Source: Candidatus Gastranaerophilales bacterium (GTDB lineage: Bacteria > Cyanobacteriota > Vampirovibrionia > Gastranaerophilales > Gastranaerophilaceae). From it: a stretch of DNA of 64,000 nt. Made by a program: the position numbers and the translations under genes. The stretch covers positions 1-64,000 of the forward strand of contig CALVEM010000009.1 in NCBI GenBank assembly GCA_944326605.1. The letters run 5' to 3'. The notes beneath the pieces were generated by a model. The model worked only from the letters and a program-made list of their open reading frames with translations, was not told where the DNA came from and ran no database searches. Positions 50,798-60,006 of the stretch are shown piece by piece; position 1 is the first letter of the stretch; every line of letters begins with the position of its first letter.

Positions 50798-52375
50798 ATG
50801 TCAGAAAATAATACAAACACCGCAGTACAACAAGAAGAATGGACCCCTAAAAATAATCCGTGGCTTATAATTATGCCTGTAATGCTTGCAACATTTATGT
50901 ACGCTCTTGACGAAACAGTTGCAAACGTTGCACTGCCGCATATTGCAGGTTCATATTCTGTAAGTAATCAAGAATCCATATGGGTCTTGACAAGCTACTT
51001 GATGGCGAGCAGTATTGTTATCCCGATGATTGATTACTTCTGTAAACTTCTGGGAAGAAAAAACTTGTTTATGGTGGGTGTGTTTGTATTTACAATAGCG
51101 TCATTTTTGTGCGGTGTATCAACTTCTATCGGAATGATTGTTATAGCCCGTGCAATGCAGGGTATCGGCGGCGGCTGCTTAATGCCTATGGCACAGGCAA
51201 TTACTATGGAATGTTTTAAGGGCGAAGCAAGAAACAAGGCTATGGCTGTATTTGGTCTTGTTGTCGTTGTGGCACCTATTTTAGGGCCTGTTATGGGCGG
51301 TTATATAACGGAAAACTGGTCTTGGCCATATATTTTCTTTATTAACGTACCGTTCGGTTTTTTCTGTATTGCACTTGCCAAAAAGTTTCTTGAAGACCCT
51401 CCGTATGCAAGAAGACAGAAAAATGTTCATCTTGATAAATTTGCGTTTTTATGGCTTTGTGTCTGGCTTGTGCCTTTGCAGATAGTATTTGATAAAGGTA
51501 ACGACGCGGACTGGTTTAATGCGCCATGGATATGCTGGCTTACTGCAATTGCCGTAACAGGCTGTATTTGCTTCTTTTATACTCAAGTTAAAGGTAAAAA
51601 TCCGCTTATAAAACTTGATGTTTTAAAAGATGCCAATTTCTTCTGCGGAACTTCAATGTTAATTCTTTTAAACGGTGTACTGCTTGCATCGCTTGCTATA
51701 TTGCCTCAGTTACTGCAGAATATGATGGGATACGATGCATTTACAAGCGGACTTGCTATTATGCCCAGAGGTGTCGGTGCGTTTACGGCACTCGCAATTT
51801 TCGGAGGACTTGGCGGACGCTTGAGTTATAAAACTTATGGTATCATAGGTCTTTTCTGCATGGGACTTGGCGGATGGATACTCGGAAGCTTAAATTTAGA
51901 AATCAGTATGATGAATATTGTCATCCCGAATATTGTTTTCGGACTGGGTCTTGTATTTACCATGATGCCGATAACTACCTTGTCCTGTATAACTTTAAGA
52001 AATGACCAGATGACAAATGCCTCCGGTTTCCAAAACTTGCTTAAGACAATAGGCGGTGCAATCGGAACTTCTCTTGTTGCAACAATGATATCAAGATTGT
52101 CGCAGGTTCATCAGAACGGACTTGTAAAATCTATGCATGAAACAAATACCATTTTTGCGGACAGGTTAAGCTCTTATGCAGCATCATTTGTTCATCAGGC
52201 AGGCGATATGATGAATGCAACTTATATGGCAGGAAAAATGTTATATAATCAGCTTATTGAACAGTCTACATTATGTGCTTATATGACAACATTTAAAGTT
52301 TTTGCAATAGCCTGTTTTATTTTGATTCCGTTTATGTTTTTATTAAAGAGTGAGAGAAAAGCTAAAATGAATTGA
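50798..52375 (+). CDS. emrB: EmrB/QacA-type drug:H+ antiporter (DHA2, 14 TM), copy 1
   Basis: 525 residues from the ATG at 50798 (AGGA seven bases upstream; an earlier in-frame ATG at 50717 is within repeat sequence). MFS DHA2 signature: LDETVANVALPHIAG in helix 1 with Asp, then GRKNLF, RAMQGIGGG, and motif C APILGPVMGGYITE. About 14 helices. Proton-coupled efflux through EmrA and the TolC-like partner. The neighbour at 52459 is a paralogue. Confidence 0.9.
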   Translation: MSENNTNTAVQQEEWTPKNNPWLIIMPVMLATFMYALDETVANVALPHIAGSYSVSNQESIWVLTSYLMASSIVIPMIDYFCKLLGRKNLFMVGVFVFTIASFLCGVSTSIGMIVIARAMQGIGGGCLMPMAQAITMECFKGEARNKAMAVFGLVVVVAPILGPVMGGYITENWSWPYIFFINVPFGFFCIALAKKFLEDPPYARRQKNVHLDKFAFLWLCVWLVPLQIVFDKGNDADWFNAPWICWLTAIAVTGCICFFYTQVKGKNPLIKLDVLKDANFFCGTSMLILLNGVLLASLAILPQLLQNMMGYDAFTSGLAIMPRGVGAFTALAIFGGLGGRLSYKTYGIIGLFCMGLGGWILGSLNLEISMMNIVIPNIVFGLGLVFTMMPITTLSCITLRNDQMTNASGFQNLLKTIGGAIGTSLVATMISRLSQVHQNGLVKSMHETNTIFADRLSSYAASFVHQAGDMMNATYMAGKMLYNQLIEQSTLCAYMTTFKVFAIACFILIPFMFLLKSERKAKMN

Positions 52376-52445
52376 GTGAAGAGTGACGGGTGAAAAAGTG
52401 AAGCGACTTTCACTTCACTCTTCACGTTTCACTCTTCACGTTATA
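52376..52445. repeat. CTTCAC-rich inverted repeat
   Basis: GTGAAGAGTGACGGGTGAAA followed by TTTCACTTCACTCTTCACGT: self-complementary repeat related to 15005-15115. It lies between the two emrB genes. Confidence 0.65.
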
Positions 52446-52458
52446 AAAAGGAAACTCA

Positions 52459-54018
52459 ATGTCCGAAATAAATCAGCAAACAACCGAATGGAAGCCGTCC
52501 GTAAACCCCTGGATTATGGTAATACCTGTAATGCTTGCCGTGTTCATCTATGTTCTTGACGGAACAATAGGCAATGTTGCATTACCTTATATGGCAGGAA
52601 GTTTTTCTGCAACAAGAGATGAATCCATGTGGATTTTGACAAGTTATCTTATTGCAGCCGGTATTGTAATTCCTGCAGTTGACTTTTTCAGCAAGGTTTT
52701 CGGTCGTAAAAACTTTTTTATAATAAGCATAATGATGTTTACTATAGCCTCAATGCTATGCGGAATGGCAAAAAATATTGAATTTATGATATTTGCCCGT
52801 GTCCTGCAAGGGTTTGGCGGCGGCGGAATTCTGCCTATATCTCAGGCAGTTATGATAGAAAGTTTCCCTAAAGAACAGCGAGGGCTTGCTATGTCCGTGT
52901 TTGGGATGGGAGTAATTCTTGCACCTATTATCGGACCGGTTCTCGGCGGATGGATTACTGATAACTGGACATGGCCTTGGATATTTTTTATAAATGTTCC
53001 GTTCGGATGTATTGCGGCGCTGTTATGTCACAAACTAATTGAGGATCCTCCGTATGCAAAAAGGCAGAAGAATGTAAAAATAGACGTTAAAGGTTTTATT
53101 TATTTGACTATCTGGCTTGTCACACTGCAGACAGTCCTTGATAAGGGAAACAATGACGACTGGTTTGGGGCTGTATGGATTAGATGGACATTCAGCATTT
53201 CTGTTATTGCGTGTATCTTGTTTTTTCACTCACAGCTTACCAATAAACATTCGCTTGTTGATTTATCTGTTTTTAAGGACAGAAACTTTTCCGCAGGAAC
53301 GATAATTCAGGTTGTAATTCAGGCTGTATTATATGCATCACTGGTAATTCTGCCCCAATTTTTGCAGAGTATGATGGGTTATACTGCATTTTTAAGCGGT
53401 GCGACGATGATGCCCCGAGGTTTTGGAAGTATGCTTGCTATGCTTATGACTGCAACCCTTTCAAACAGAATAGATAACAGATTTCTTGTTATGGCAGGGC
53501 TTGGATTAATAGGCGGGTCAACTCTTGTTTTCGGGACATTAAATTTACAGATTTCCAATATGAATATTGCGGTGCCGAACTTTTTTATGGGCATGGGCAT
53601 GGGTTTAGCAATGGTTCCGATTATGAATTTGTCTGTTGATACGTTGAAAAACGAACAGATGACTAATGCAACAGGTATTCAAAATCTGTTGAAAAATATC
53701 GGAAGTGCTGTAGGTACATCTCTTGTTGCAACGATGTTGACACGTTTTGCTCAGGTGCATCAGTATATGTTAGTCGGCAAAACAAGCGAACTTAATCCTG
53801 CATTTATAGAACGTGTTCAATCAACCGCAGGTGCTCTTGCAGGGTATGCAGAACAAACCGTGGCACATTATATGGCACAGTATTCAATTTACGGTCAGCT
53901 TGTTGAACAGTCAAATTTGTGGGCATTTATAGATTCTTTCAGAGTATTCGGTGCGCTTACTCTTGCGGTTATTCCGCTTTTGTTTTTGATGAAAAAGATT
54001 AAGAAGACAAACAGCTAG
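52459..54018 (+). CDS. emrB: EmrB/QacA-type drug:H+ antiporter, copy 2
   Basis: 519 residues with AAAAGGAAA before the ATG. Same architecture as the upstream copy: LDGTIGNVALPYMAGSF (helix-1 Asp kept, Glu replaced by Gly), GRKNFF, RVLQGFGGGG, APIIGPVLGGWITD. The helix-1 DET to DGT change may alter substrate charge preference. Tandem duplication of the pump within one operon implies two specificities sharing one adaptor. Confidence 0.9.
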   Translation: MSEINQQTTEWKPSVNPWIMVIPVMLAVFIYVLDGTIGNVALPYMAGSFSATRDESMWILTSYLIAAGIVIPAVDFFSKVFGRKNFFIISIMMFTIASMLCGMAKNIEFMIFARVLQGFGGGGILPISQAVMIESFPKEQRGLAMSVFGMGVILAPIIGPVLGGWITDNWTWPWIFFINVPFGCIAALLCHKLIEDPPYAKRQKNVKIDVKGFIYLTIWLVTLQTVLDKGNNDDWFGAVWIRWTFSISVIACILFFHSQLTNKHSLVDLSVFKDRNFSAGTIIQVVIQAVLYASLVILPQFLQSMMGYTAFLSGATMMPRGFGSMLAMLMTATLSNRIDNRFLVMAGLGLIGGSTLVFGTLNLQISNMNIAVPNFFMGMGMGLAMVPIMNLSVDTLKNEQMTNATGIQNLLKNIGSAVGTSLVATMLTRFAQVHQYMLVGKTSELNPAFIERVQSTAGALAGYAEQTVAHYMAQYSIYGQLVEQSNLWAFIDSFRVFGALTLAVIPLLFLMKKIKKTNS

Positions 54019-54245
54019 GCGGAAGTCCGTGGGCATTAAAGCTGACGGAAGGCAAGAGGACAAGCTATTTTCATTTATAGCTATTTAGGTAAAACTGGGA
54101 CAATATTTATTATTGATAATAGCTTTGCCTCTATGCATCTTCGCATCTAGACACGGGATCCTGAAACAAGTTCAGGATGACAATTTTAATTCGAAACGAA
54201 CTTATCGTCCTAACGTCTTATCGACTTATCGACTAAAGACAATCG
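54019..54245. repeat. Dispersed repeat cluster
   Basis: 54061-54148 is the third copy of the element seen at 14682 and 46811. 54165-54184 has ATCCTGAAACAAGTTCAGGA, and 54198-54235 has CTTATCGTCCTAACGTCTTA then TCGACTTATCGAC. Confidence 0.7.
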
Positions 54246-54269
54246 CATTTGCTTATCACATCAATCTAC

Positions 54270-54944
54270 TTATATATGCAGCATCACTATAAAGGTCAAT
54301 ATTATTCCGAGAGAGATTAGACCTGTCAGCCCGACAAAAATCCAGTAGAGCGAAAATTTTTTCTTACTTGTTCTGCATATCATAACAGTGGATTGCTTTT
54401 TACTTTTTTTAGAAGATTTCGTGGCTGTTTTTGATTTTTTAGGCGTTTTCCGGGTTAACGATTTTTCTTTTGCTTCTTTATAGCGTTCGGCAAGAGATTT
54501 GTTTTTTTGTCCCGTGAGCATAAGTTCGGTATCGTATTGAAGTTTTAAGATGTCTGTACATTTACCTTTGTAATAAACACAGTAGCTGATTGCAATTTCA
54601 AATGCTCTTTTAAGGCATTCAAGCGCTTCGATACCGTCTTTTTTTACTGAAGAAGAATGAACAGCGTTGTTGCCGTGTTTTTTCAAAAAATACAAATCGG
54701 TGATAAATTCTTGTTCTTCAGCTCTGCCTGTAGAGCAGTCTTTCAATGTTGCAAGCATATCATCAAACGTATTTTCTGTAGTGCGGTTTGTAGCCAAAAC
54801 TTTTTTGCAGACATTTTCGCCAAATCTTCTGGTCTGGGTCATACACTGTTCAAAGTACTCGTCCCTGTAAAGCTTTTCGGCATCAGAAATTATCTCAAAT
54901 AAATTTTTATCAACTTTTTTCAGAAAATCAAAATTTGTGGTCAT
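54270..54944 (-). CDS. DUF4145-like protein with C-terminal membrane anchor
   Basis: 224 residues. The N-terminal 130 residues look like DUF4145, the helical module common at the N-terminus of restriction HsdR subunits. It has a QTRRFGENVCKKVLATN helix, TFDDMLATLKD, then FLKKHGNNAVHSSS and ALECLKRAFEIAISYCVYY. A basic low-complexity linker (KKSKTATKSSKKSKKQS) leads to a single helix YWIFVGLTGLISLGIILTFI. No nuclease motif is present. Role unknown. The module often occurs in defence proteins. Confidence 0.6.
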   Translation of the reverse strand: MTTNFDFLKKVDKNLFEIISDAEKLYRDEYFEQCMTQTRRFGENVCKKVLATNRTTENTFDDMLATLKDCSTGRAEEQEFITDLYFLKKHGNNAVHSSSVKKDGIEALECLKRAFEIAISYCVYYKGKCTDILKLQYDTELMLTGQKNKSLAERYKEAKEKSLTRKTPKKSKTATKSSKKSKKQSTVMICRTSKKKFSLYWIFVGLTGLISLGIILTFIVMLHI

Positions 54945-54965
54945 ATAAAGAATGATAACACATCA

Positions 54966-55010
54966 ATAAAAAAGCGGGAACATTTATATGCTCTCGCTTT
55001 TTTTTATTTG
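54966..55010 (-). terminator. Probable terminator of pgi
   Basis: Minus-strand AAAGCGAGA and TTCCCGCTTT pair imperfectly (one A-C mismatch) and are followed by a T-run. Confidence 0.5.
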
Positions 55011-55034
55011 TTTATTTTATTTATTTTGTTTTAA

Positions 55035-56342
55035 TTACGCTTCTTTAGAAACTCTTCCCGGAACTACAACTCCGCCTTTAAGATTCTTTTTATAGAATTC
55101 TACGTGCGGCTGCAATACGCTGTCAAGAACTTCTGGGAACGATTTGTTTTCGCTGATTTTTTCAACAATTTCCTGATAAACTGTTGCAAATGCTCTTAAT
55201 TGAGTTAATGCGCCTGCTGCTTCAGGAGTTAAGCCCATGCCAGAAGTTTTTGCAGTTTCTAAGAAAAATGCTCCCGTTGATGTGTAAGATTTTGTCAGAG
55301 CTTCAACATAACTTTCGGCATTTTCTCTGCAAACTCCGTTATCCTGAGGAACAGTCAATGCGAATGCAAATTTATTTGCAGGGTTAAAGTGAGCTTCTGC
55401 TGAGTGGTGCATTGCGTCAGGAACTTTTGCAACCTGCTTAAGTGTATCTTTAACGGATTCGTTCTGCATTTGAGCATGCCAGTAAACCGTATTTTCAAAG
55501 ATTGAACCCATATACTGATGAACTGTTGTTAAAATACCGTTCATTTTTGCATTTGCCCAGAAAATACCTTCTTTCAATGCATCATTTACGTCTAAATCTG
55601 CAGTTAATGATTCTGTTGAAACTTCTTGAGCTGCATTTAACATTTTTACCATATCTTCTTTTTTCATACCTGCGTATGCAAGTGTGAATAAAGCATGGTC
55701 GTCAAATGCCGAGAAACGTCCGCCTACATCATCATGGATATATAAGTCGCCAAGCCAGCCGTTTTCGTTAGATGTTCTTCTAAGTTCACTTTTTTCAGAA
55801 TTTTTATCAGTTACTGCAATAAAGTGTTTATTAGCACATTTTTTAGCTTCTTCTTCTGATTTGCCCTGAGCTTTGTAAGCATCAATCAACATATCCAAAA
55901 CTCTCAAAAATCCGTCTTTTGTTTCAAAAGTCGATCCTGATTTTGATGCAATAAGGTAGTTTGATGAAGTTACATCATTCCCCAATCTGTATAAAAATCT
56001 TTCCAAACTTGCAGAATCAACATCTGAATAAAATTCTACAACGTCATGGCAGACATTCAAACCGTTGATTGACAACATGTGCTCAACTGTGTGTTTTGAG
56101 CCGCCGATACCCATTACACTGAGTTTTTTAGCACCTGTTTGTTTTTTAAGACTTTCTGCAAGTTCATAAATTTCATCAACTCTTTGAGCCTGATTTTCAG
56201 GTAAATTTACCCAGTTTAAAAACTGACCTTCTTTGTTAGCTCTTGATGAAAATTCACTTACGAATTCAGAAACTTTTGATGAATAACCGCTAAAATCAAT
56301 TCCTGTAAATTTAACAGTTACATTAGAATTTTTTGTCAACAT
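55035..56342 (-). CDS. pgi: Glucose-6-phosphate isomerase
   Basis: 435 residues from MLTKNSNVTVKFTG at 56342, where GAGG lies five bases upstream; earlier codons to 56408 run through the promoter. Interconverts glucose-6-P and fructose-6-P. Family pattern: VMGIGGSKHTVEHML, IASKSGSTFETKD (SIS domain), GGRFSAFDDHALF, MHHSAEAHFNP with catalytic His/Glu, and FFLETAKTSGMG. Shorter than the E. coli enzyme, like the bacterial/cyanobacterial small forms. Confidence 0.92.
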   Translation of the reverse strand: MLTKNSNVTVKFTGIDFSGYSSKVSEFVSEFSSRANKEGQFLNWVNLPENQAQRVDEIYELAESLKKQTGAKKLSVMGIGGSKHTVEHMLSINGLNVCHDVVEFYSDVDSASLERFLYRLGNDVTSSNYLIASKSGSTFETKDGFLRVLDMLIDAYKAQGKSEEEAKKCANKHFIAVTDKNSEKSELRRTSNENGWLGDLYIHDDVGGRFSAFDDHALFTLAYAGMKKEDMVKMLNAAQEVSTESLTADLDVNDALKEGIFWANAKMNGILTTVHQYMGSIFENTVYWHAQMQNESVKDTLKQVAKVPDAMHHSAEAHFNPANKFAFALTVPQDNGVCRENAESYVEALTKSYTSTGAFFLETAKTSGMGLTPEAAGALTQLRAFATVYQEIVEKISENKSFPEVLDSVLQPHVEFYKKNLKGGVVVPGRVSKEA

Positions 56343-56401
56343 AATAACCTCTTTCTCTTGTAAGATTTTACACTGATATTTTACTATAAAAATACTTATA
56401 T

Positions 56402-56430
56402 TTGACAATGACTTAATCTTGACATATTCT
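56402..56430 (+). promoter_or_regulatory. Promoter of the CoA-disulfide reductase gene
   Basis: TTGACA (56402-56407), 17-base spacer, TATTCT (56425-56430); transcript starts about 30 bases before the ATG. Confidence 0.6.
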
Positions 56431-56468
56431 GGTATTTCAAGGAACAGAAAATTTAAGGAGTAGTTTTG

Positions 56469-58097
56469 ATGAAAACGGTTATTGTCGGCGGAGGTGCATG
56501 CGGAGCTAGCTGTGCTGCACGTTTGAGAAGATTGGATGAAAAAGCGGAAATAATAATTCTTGAGGCAACTGATGAAATTTCAATAGCAAACTGCGGACTT
56601 CCTTATTATTGTTCAGATGTTATAAATTCACGTGAAAATATGATTGTTGCTAAACCGCAGGTTTTTTCAGGGCTTTTGAATATAGATGTCCGTCTTAATT
56701 CTAAAGTTACTTCAATTAATCCCGATAAAAAGACAGTAACCGTAAATAATGATTACGAATTAAATTACGATAATCTTGTTTTAGCATTAGGCGCTTCGCC
56801 TGTCAAACCGCCGATTGAAGGAATTGATAACAATAAAATATTTACCGTGCGTACACTGCTTGACGCTGACAAAATAAAAACTTACATAAAATCAACCAAT
56901 GCAAAAAATGCCGTTGTAATCGGAGGCGGGTTTATCGGGGTTGAAATGGCTGAAAATTTCCTTGAAATGGGCTTGAATACAACTTTAGTTGAAGCGGCGC
57001 CGCAAATTCTTGCTCCTTTTGATATTGATATGGTTTGCTATGCGCAAAATGAGTTGAAAGATAAAGGATGTAAATTAATTCTTAACAACGGCGTTAAAGC
57101 CTTCAAAGATGATGCAATAGAACTTTCTTCAGGAGACAAAATTCCTTATGATATTGCAATTTTAGGTATAGGTGTAAAGCCTGAAACGCAAATAGCAAAA
57201 GACGCAGGCATTGCACTCGGTGTAAACGGGAGTATAAAAGTTAATGAATATATGCAGACATCTGCTAAAGATATTTTGGCAGGCGGCGACAGCGTTGAAG
57301 TTGTTGACTTTGTTACGGGTAAACCGTCTTTAATCCCTCTGGCAGGTCCCGCAAACCGTCAGGGAAGAATTATTGCAGATAACATCTGCGGGAAAAATCA
57401 AACTTATAAAGGTTCGCAAGGAACATGTGTTGTAAAAGTTTTTGACAGAACGTTAGCTGCTGTAGGTCTGAATGAAAAACAGCTTAAATCTTCGGGCATT
57501 GAATACTTAAAAAATATAGTTATGTGTAATTCCCATGCAGGTTACTATCCGAATGCAAAATTTATGACAATTAAACTTTTGTTTACATCTGAAGGAAAAA
57601 TTCTCGGCGCACAGGCGGCGGGCTATGAAGGAGTTGAGAAACGTATTGATGTAATTTCAACTGTTATGCGCCTCAAAGGAAAAGTGCATGATTTAATTGA
57701 TCTGGAACTTTGTTATGCACCGCCTTACTCAAGCGCCAAAGACCCTGTAAATCTGCTTGGAATGTCATCCCAGAATATTTTGGACGGACTTTTTAAACCT
57801 GCATTTTATGAAGATCTAAAAGACGCAGTAATAATTGATGTGCGCCCTGCTGCGGATTATGAAATTTCTAATATTCAAGGTGCTTTATCAATTCCCGGCG
57901 GTGAAATCAGAAAACGTCTTGATGAAATTCCCGTTGATAAAAAAGTCGTTCTTCATTGCAGACGCGGGTATACAAGTTATGTTGCCGCACGGATTTTGAG
58001 CGGCTGCGGCCGCGATAATGTTTACTCCTTCTGCGGCGGAAAACTTCTCTATGATGAGATAACAAAAGACAAACAGCAGCAATTAGCCAATGTATAA
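56469..58097 (+). CDS. CoA-disulfide reductase with C-terminal rhodanese domain
   Basis: 542 residues from the ATG at 56469 (AAGGAG eight bases upstream). FAD-binding VGGGACGASCAARLRR, the active-site Cys in ANCGLPYYCSD, NAD-binding VIGGGFIGVEMAEN, ILAGGDSVEV, then a dimerisation domain and a rhodanese module (about 455-540) with VVLHCRRGYTSYVAARIL. This is the CoADR-RHD (Npsr-like) fusion that reduces CoA polysulfide/persulfide or CoA disulfide with NAD(P)H. Fits an anaerobe handling sulfur species and peroxide. Confidence 0.9.
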   Translation: MKTVIVGGGACGASCAARLRRLDEKAEIIILEATDEISIANCGLPYYCSDVINSRENMIVAKPQVFSGLLNIDVRLNSKVTSINPDKKTVTVNNDYELNYDNLVLALGASPVKPPIEGIDNNKIFTVRTLLDADKIKTYIKSTNAKNAVVIGGGFIGVEMAENFLEMGLNTTLVEAAPQILAPFDIDMVCYAQNELKDKGCKLILNNGVKAFKDDAIELSSGDKIPYDIAILGIGVKPETQIAKDAGIALGVNGSIKVNEYMQTSAKDILAGGDSVEVVDFVTGKPSLIPLAGPANRQGRIIADNICGKNQTYKGSQGTCVVKVFDRTLAAVGLNEKQLKSSGIEYLKNIVMCNSHAGYYPNAKFMTIKLLFTSEGKILGAQAAGYEGVEKRIDVISTVMRLKGKVHDLIDLELCYAPPYSSAKDPVNLLGMSSQNILDGLFKPAFYEDLKDAVIIDVRPAADYEISNIQGALSIPGGEIRKRLDEIPVDKKVVLHCRRGYTSYVAARILSGCGRDNVYSFCGGKLLYDEITKDKQQQLANV

Positions 58098-58127
58098 AAT
58101 TGCCCTTTCATTATAAAACAGAAGGAA

Positions 58128-58182
58128 AGTAATTAAACGTTCTCTCTCCTTGGGAGAGAGTTAGAGAGAGGGTAAAAAGATA
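58128..58182. repeat. CTCTCTCC palindromic repeat
   Basis: GTTCTCTCTCCTTGGGAGAG then AGTTAGAGAGAGGG, an inverted dispersed repeat of the CTCTCCC family. Confidence 0.55.
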
Positions 58183-58227
58183 TAGTTTTTCCCGCGAAAA
58201 TATGTTATAATATATACGGGGTGAAAA

Positions 58228-59142
58228 ATGATTGATTACGATAGTTTGTTTGAAAAAATTCCGCGCGTAAAAAAAATTCTTGACGACGGAAAAAACAGTA
58301 TTCTATACCACTATACAAAACCTGAAAAACTTTTGAGCATTTTAGAATCAGGAACAATCCGGTTTTCAAACGCCTTATATCTTAATGATAAAGAAGAAGT
58401 TACTTATTCTTACAAACTCATCTGTACTCTGGCGGATGAAATGCCCGAGTTAAACCAGTCGCTTCTCCGTAAAATTAAAGATAATTTTTACACAAAATAC
58501 ACAAATATTATTAACGGTTCAAACGATTTCGGTTACAAATATGAGTACTATACAATATCTTTTTCAACCGATGCCGATAACCTTACGCTATGGAATAATT
58601 ATGCCAAAGGTCAAAAATACACGGGCTACAACATAGGTTTTTGTAAAAAAGATTTGCTGTCTGATATGGCGAAAATCGGTTTTAATTCCGTTTACGGCAA
58701 TATAATTTATGAACGCTCAAAACAGATTACGATTTTGAAGCTGATTTTTGAAAAATGGAACAGGCAGTATGAAAAATTGCTTAAAAGCTCTAAAAAAGAT
58801 GCCGGAGAAAGACGCGTTGATACGGTATTGGAACTTATTGATATTTTGAGCATTATAAGTTTATTTTTCAAAAATCCGCATTTCAAAGACGAAAAAGAAT
58901 ACAGAATAATTTTTATTAACAATTTCGGTGCAAATTTTGCCAAACAGACAAAAATCTGTGAGAAAAACGGACTTTTTGTCCCGTATATTGAATACAAATT
59001 TCTGAAAAAGACGGTTGACTCGATAAATATCGGACCGACATTTGATGAAAGTATATTTTATACAAGCACATGCAGGATGTTAGCCAATTTCGGCTACGAG
59101 AAAAAGACCGTTAATCGTTCGAAAATACCTTTGAGATATTAA
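58228..59142 (+). CDS. DUF2971 family protein
   Basis: 304 residues, cytoplasmic. Family features: LYHYTKPEKLLSILESGTIR near 25-44, FSNALYLNDKEEV, YTISFSTDADNLTLWNNYA (near 110-128; usually S-L-W-x-x-Y-A), and EKEYRIIF near 230. DUF2971 proteins are frequent in phage-defence neighbourhoods and have a fold thought to resemble ADP-ribosyl-binding or transferase enzymes; no activity is firmly assigned. GGGGTGAAAA supplies the SD sequence. TATAAT at 58213. Confidence 0.75.
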   Translation: MIDYDSLFEKIPRVKKILDDGKNSILYHYTKPEKLLSILESGTIRFSNALYLNDKEEVTYSYKLICTLADEMPELNQSLLRKIKDNFYTKYTNIINGSNDFGYKYEYYTISFSTDADNLTLWNNYAKGQKYTGYNIGFCKKDLLSDMAKIGFNSVYGNIIYERSKQITILKLIFEKWNRQYEKLLKSSKKDAGERRVDTVLELIDILSIISLFFKNPHFKDEKEYRIIFINNFGANFAKQTKICEKNGLFVPYIEYKFLKKTVDSINIGPTFDESIFYTSTCRMLANFGYEKKTVNRSKIPLRY

Positions 59143-59144
59143 AG

Positions 59145-59345
59145 CTGGCAGAGGTCAAGAAGGCAGGCTAGTTACGTCATTCTGAACTTGTTTCAGAATC
59201 TTTTAACTACTTTAATATTTTTTACGAGATGCTGAAATAAATTCAGCATGACAAAATAAATGATAACAGCTTTGCCTCTATGCATCTTTGCATCTAATTA
59301 ATACCCATCCTCTTATCCTTCCCTTATTAGGGAAGGAAGATGTAC
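59145..59345. repeat. Dispersed repeat cluster
   Basis: GGCAGAGGTCAAGAAGGCAG; TTCTGAACTTGTTTCAGAAT (59182-59201); GATGCTGAAATAAATTCAGCAT (59227-59248); ATAACAGCTTTGCCTCTATG (59264-59283); TTATCCTTCCCTTATTAGGG (59312-59331), the same combination as in the pilin leader at 13080-13195. Confidence 0.75.
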
Positions 59346-59372
59346 TTAGATTTTTGTTCAAGGCGGCTAATA

Positions 59373-59714
59373 TTATAACTGCATTTCAATCCATTGCATA
59401 ATAATATTCACGACATATTCCTGCTGTTGAGGGGTAAGTTCAACGCCTTTCTCTATTTTATGCCATTTGTTTAAGCAGCCGCGGCAGCAGGTTGCGGTCG
59501 CGTGCTGTGCAATAAAGACAGGATGACCCTTCATCGGGGTTTGTTTGCCGTCGTTTGGAATAACAGCCGGCGCAAGTCTTTTGGATATAAAATCACAGGC
59601 ATGGCGTCTTATTGTGTCCAGCCCTTTTTGAGCAATGTAATCTTTGTCTTTTTGTTTAAGTTTGAATTTACTTCTGAATTCAGATTTAGCAAGTTTTTGG
59701 AAAATATCGTCCAT
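59373..59714 (-). CDS. DUF4186 family protein
   Basis: 113 residues, complete. Highly conserved block FISKRLAPAVIPNDGKQTPM, then GHPVFIAQHATATCCRGCLN KWH (split here), with clustered Cys/His (HATATCCRGCLNKWH) typical of metal binding. DUF4186 occurs widely in gut anaerobes; function unknown. Starts at 59714 with no strong SD sequence (AGAAGAAATG). Confidence 0.8.
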   Translation of the reverse strand: MDDIFQKLAKSEFRSKFKLKQKDKDYIAQKGLDTIRRHACDFISKRLAPAVIPNDGKQTPMKGHPVFIAQHATATCCRGCLNKWHKIEKGVELTPQQQEYVVNIIMQWIEMQL

Positions 59715-60006
59715 TTCTTCTGCCTTTTGTAAATAAATGTAACATATATTTATAAATTTTTAAAGTTCAGAGCTGAAACATCCGTAAAAGCATGTGTAGG
59801 TAACTAAATACAGAAATGTAAAGAAATGTGAAGTTAAAAAATACTTCTCAAACGCTGTAAAATCAAGGTTTTTTCAGCACAAAGCATGTAAAGATATTTT
59901 GTAAGAGGCAATTTGCGATAAAAAAATGTTTTTACATGGATATAGAGAAGTATAAAAGTTTAATTTTCATGCAAAAATTTTGAAAATTAAAAGAAAGGAC
60001 CGAAGT
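59715..60006. other. Intergenic region, no gene seen
   Basis: A/T-rich stretch between divergent genes. TGTAAAGAAATGTGAAGTTA resembles TGTAAAGAAATGTTAATAAA near 40604. TGCAAAAATTTTGAAAATTA with AAAGGA just before the next start. No hairpin terminator or clear -35 was found. Confidence 0.4.
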
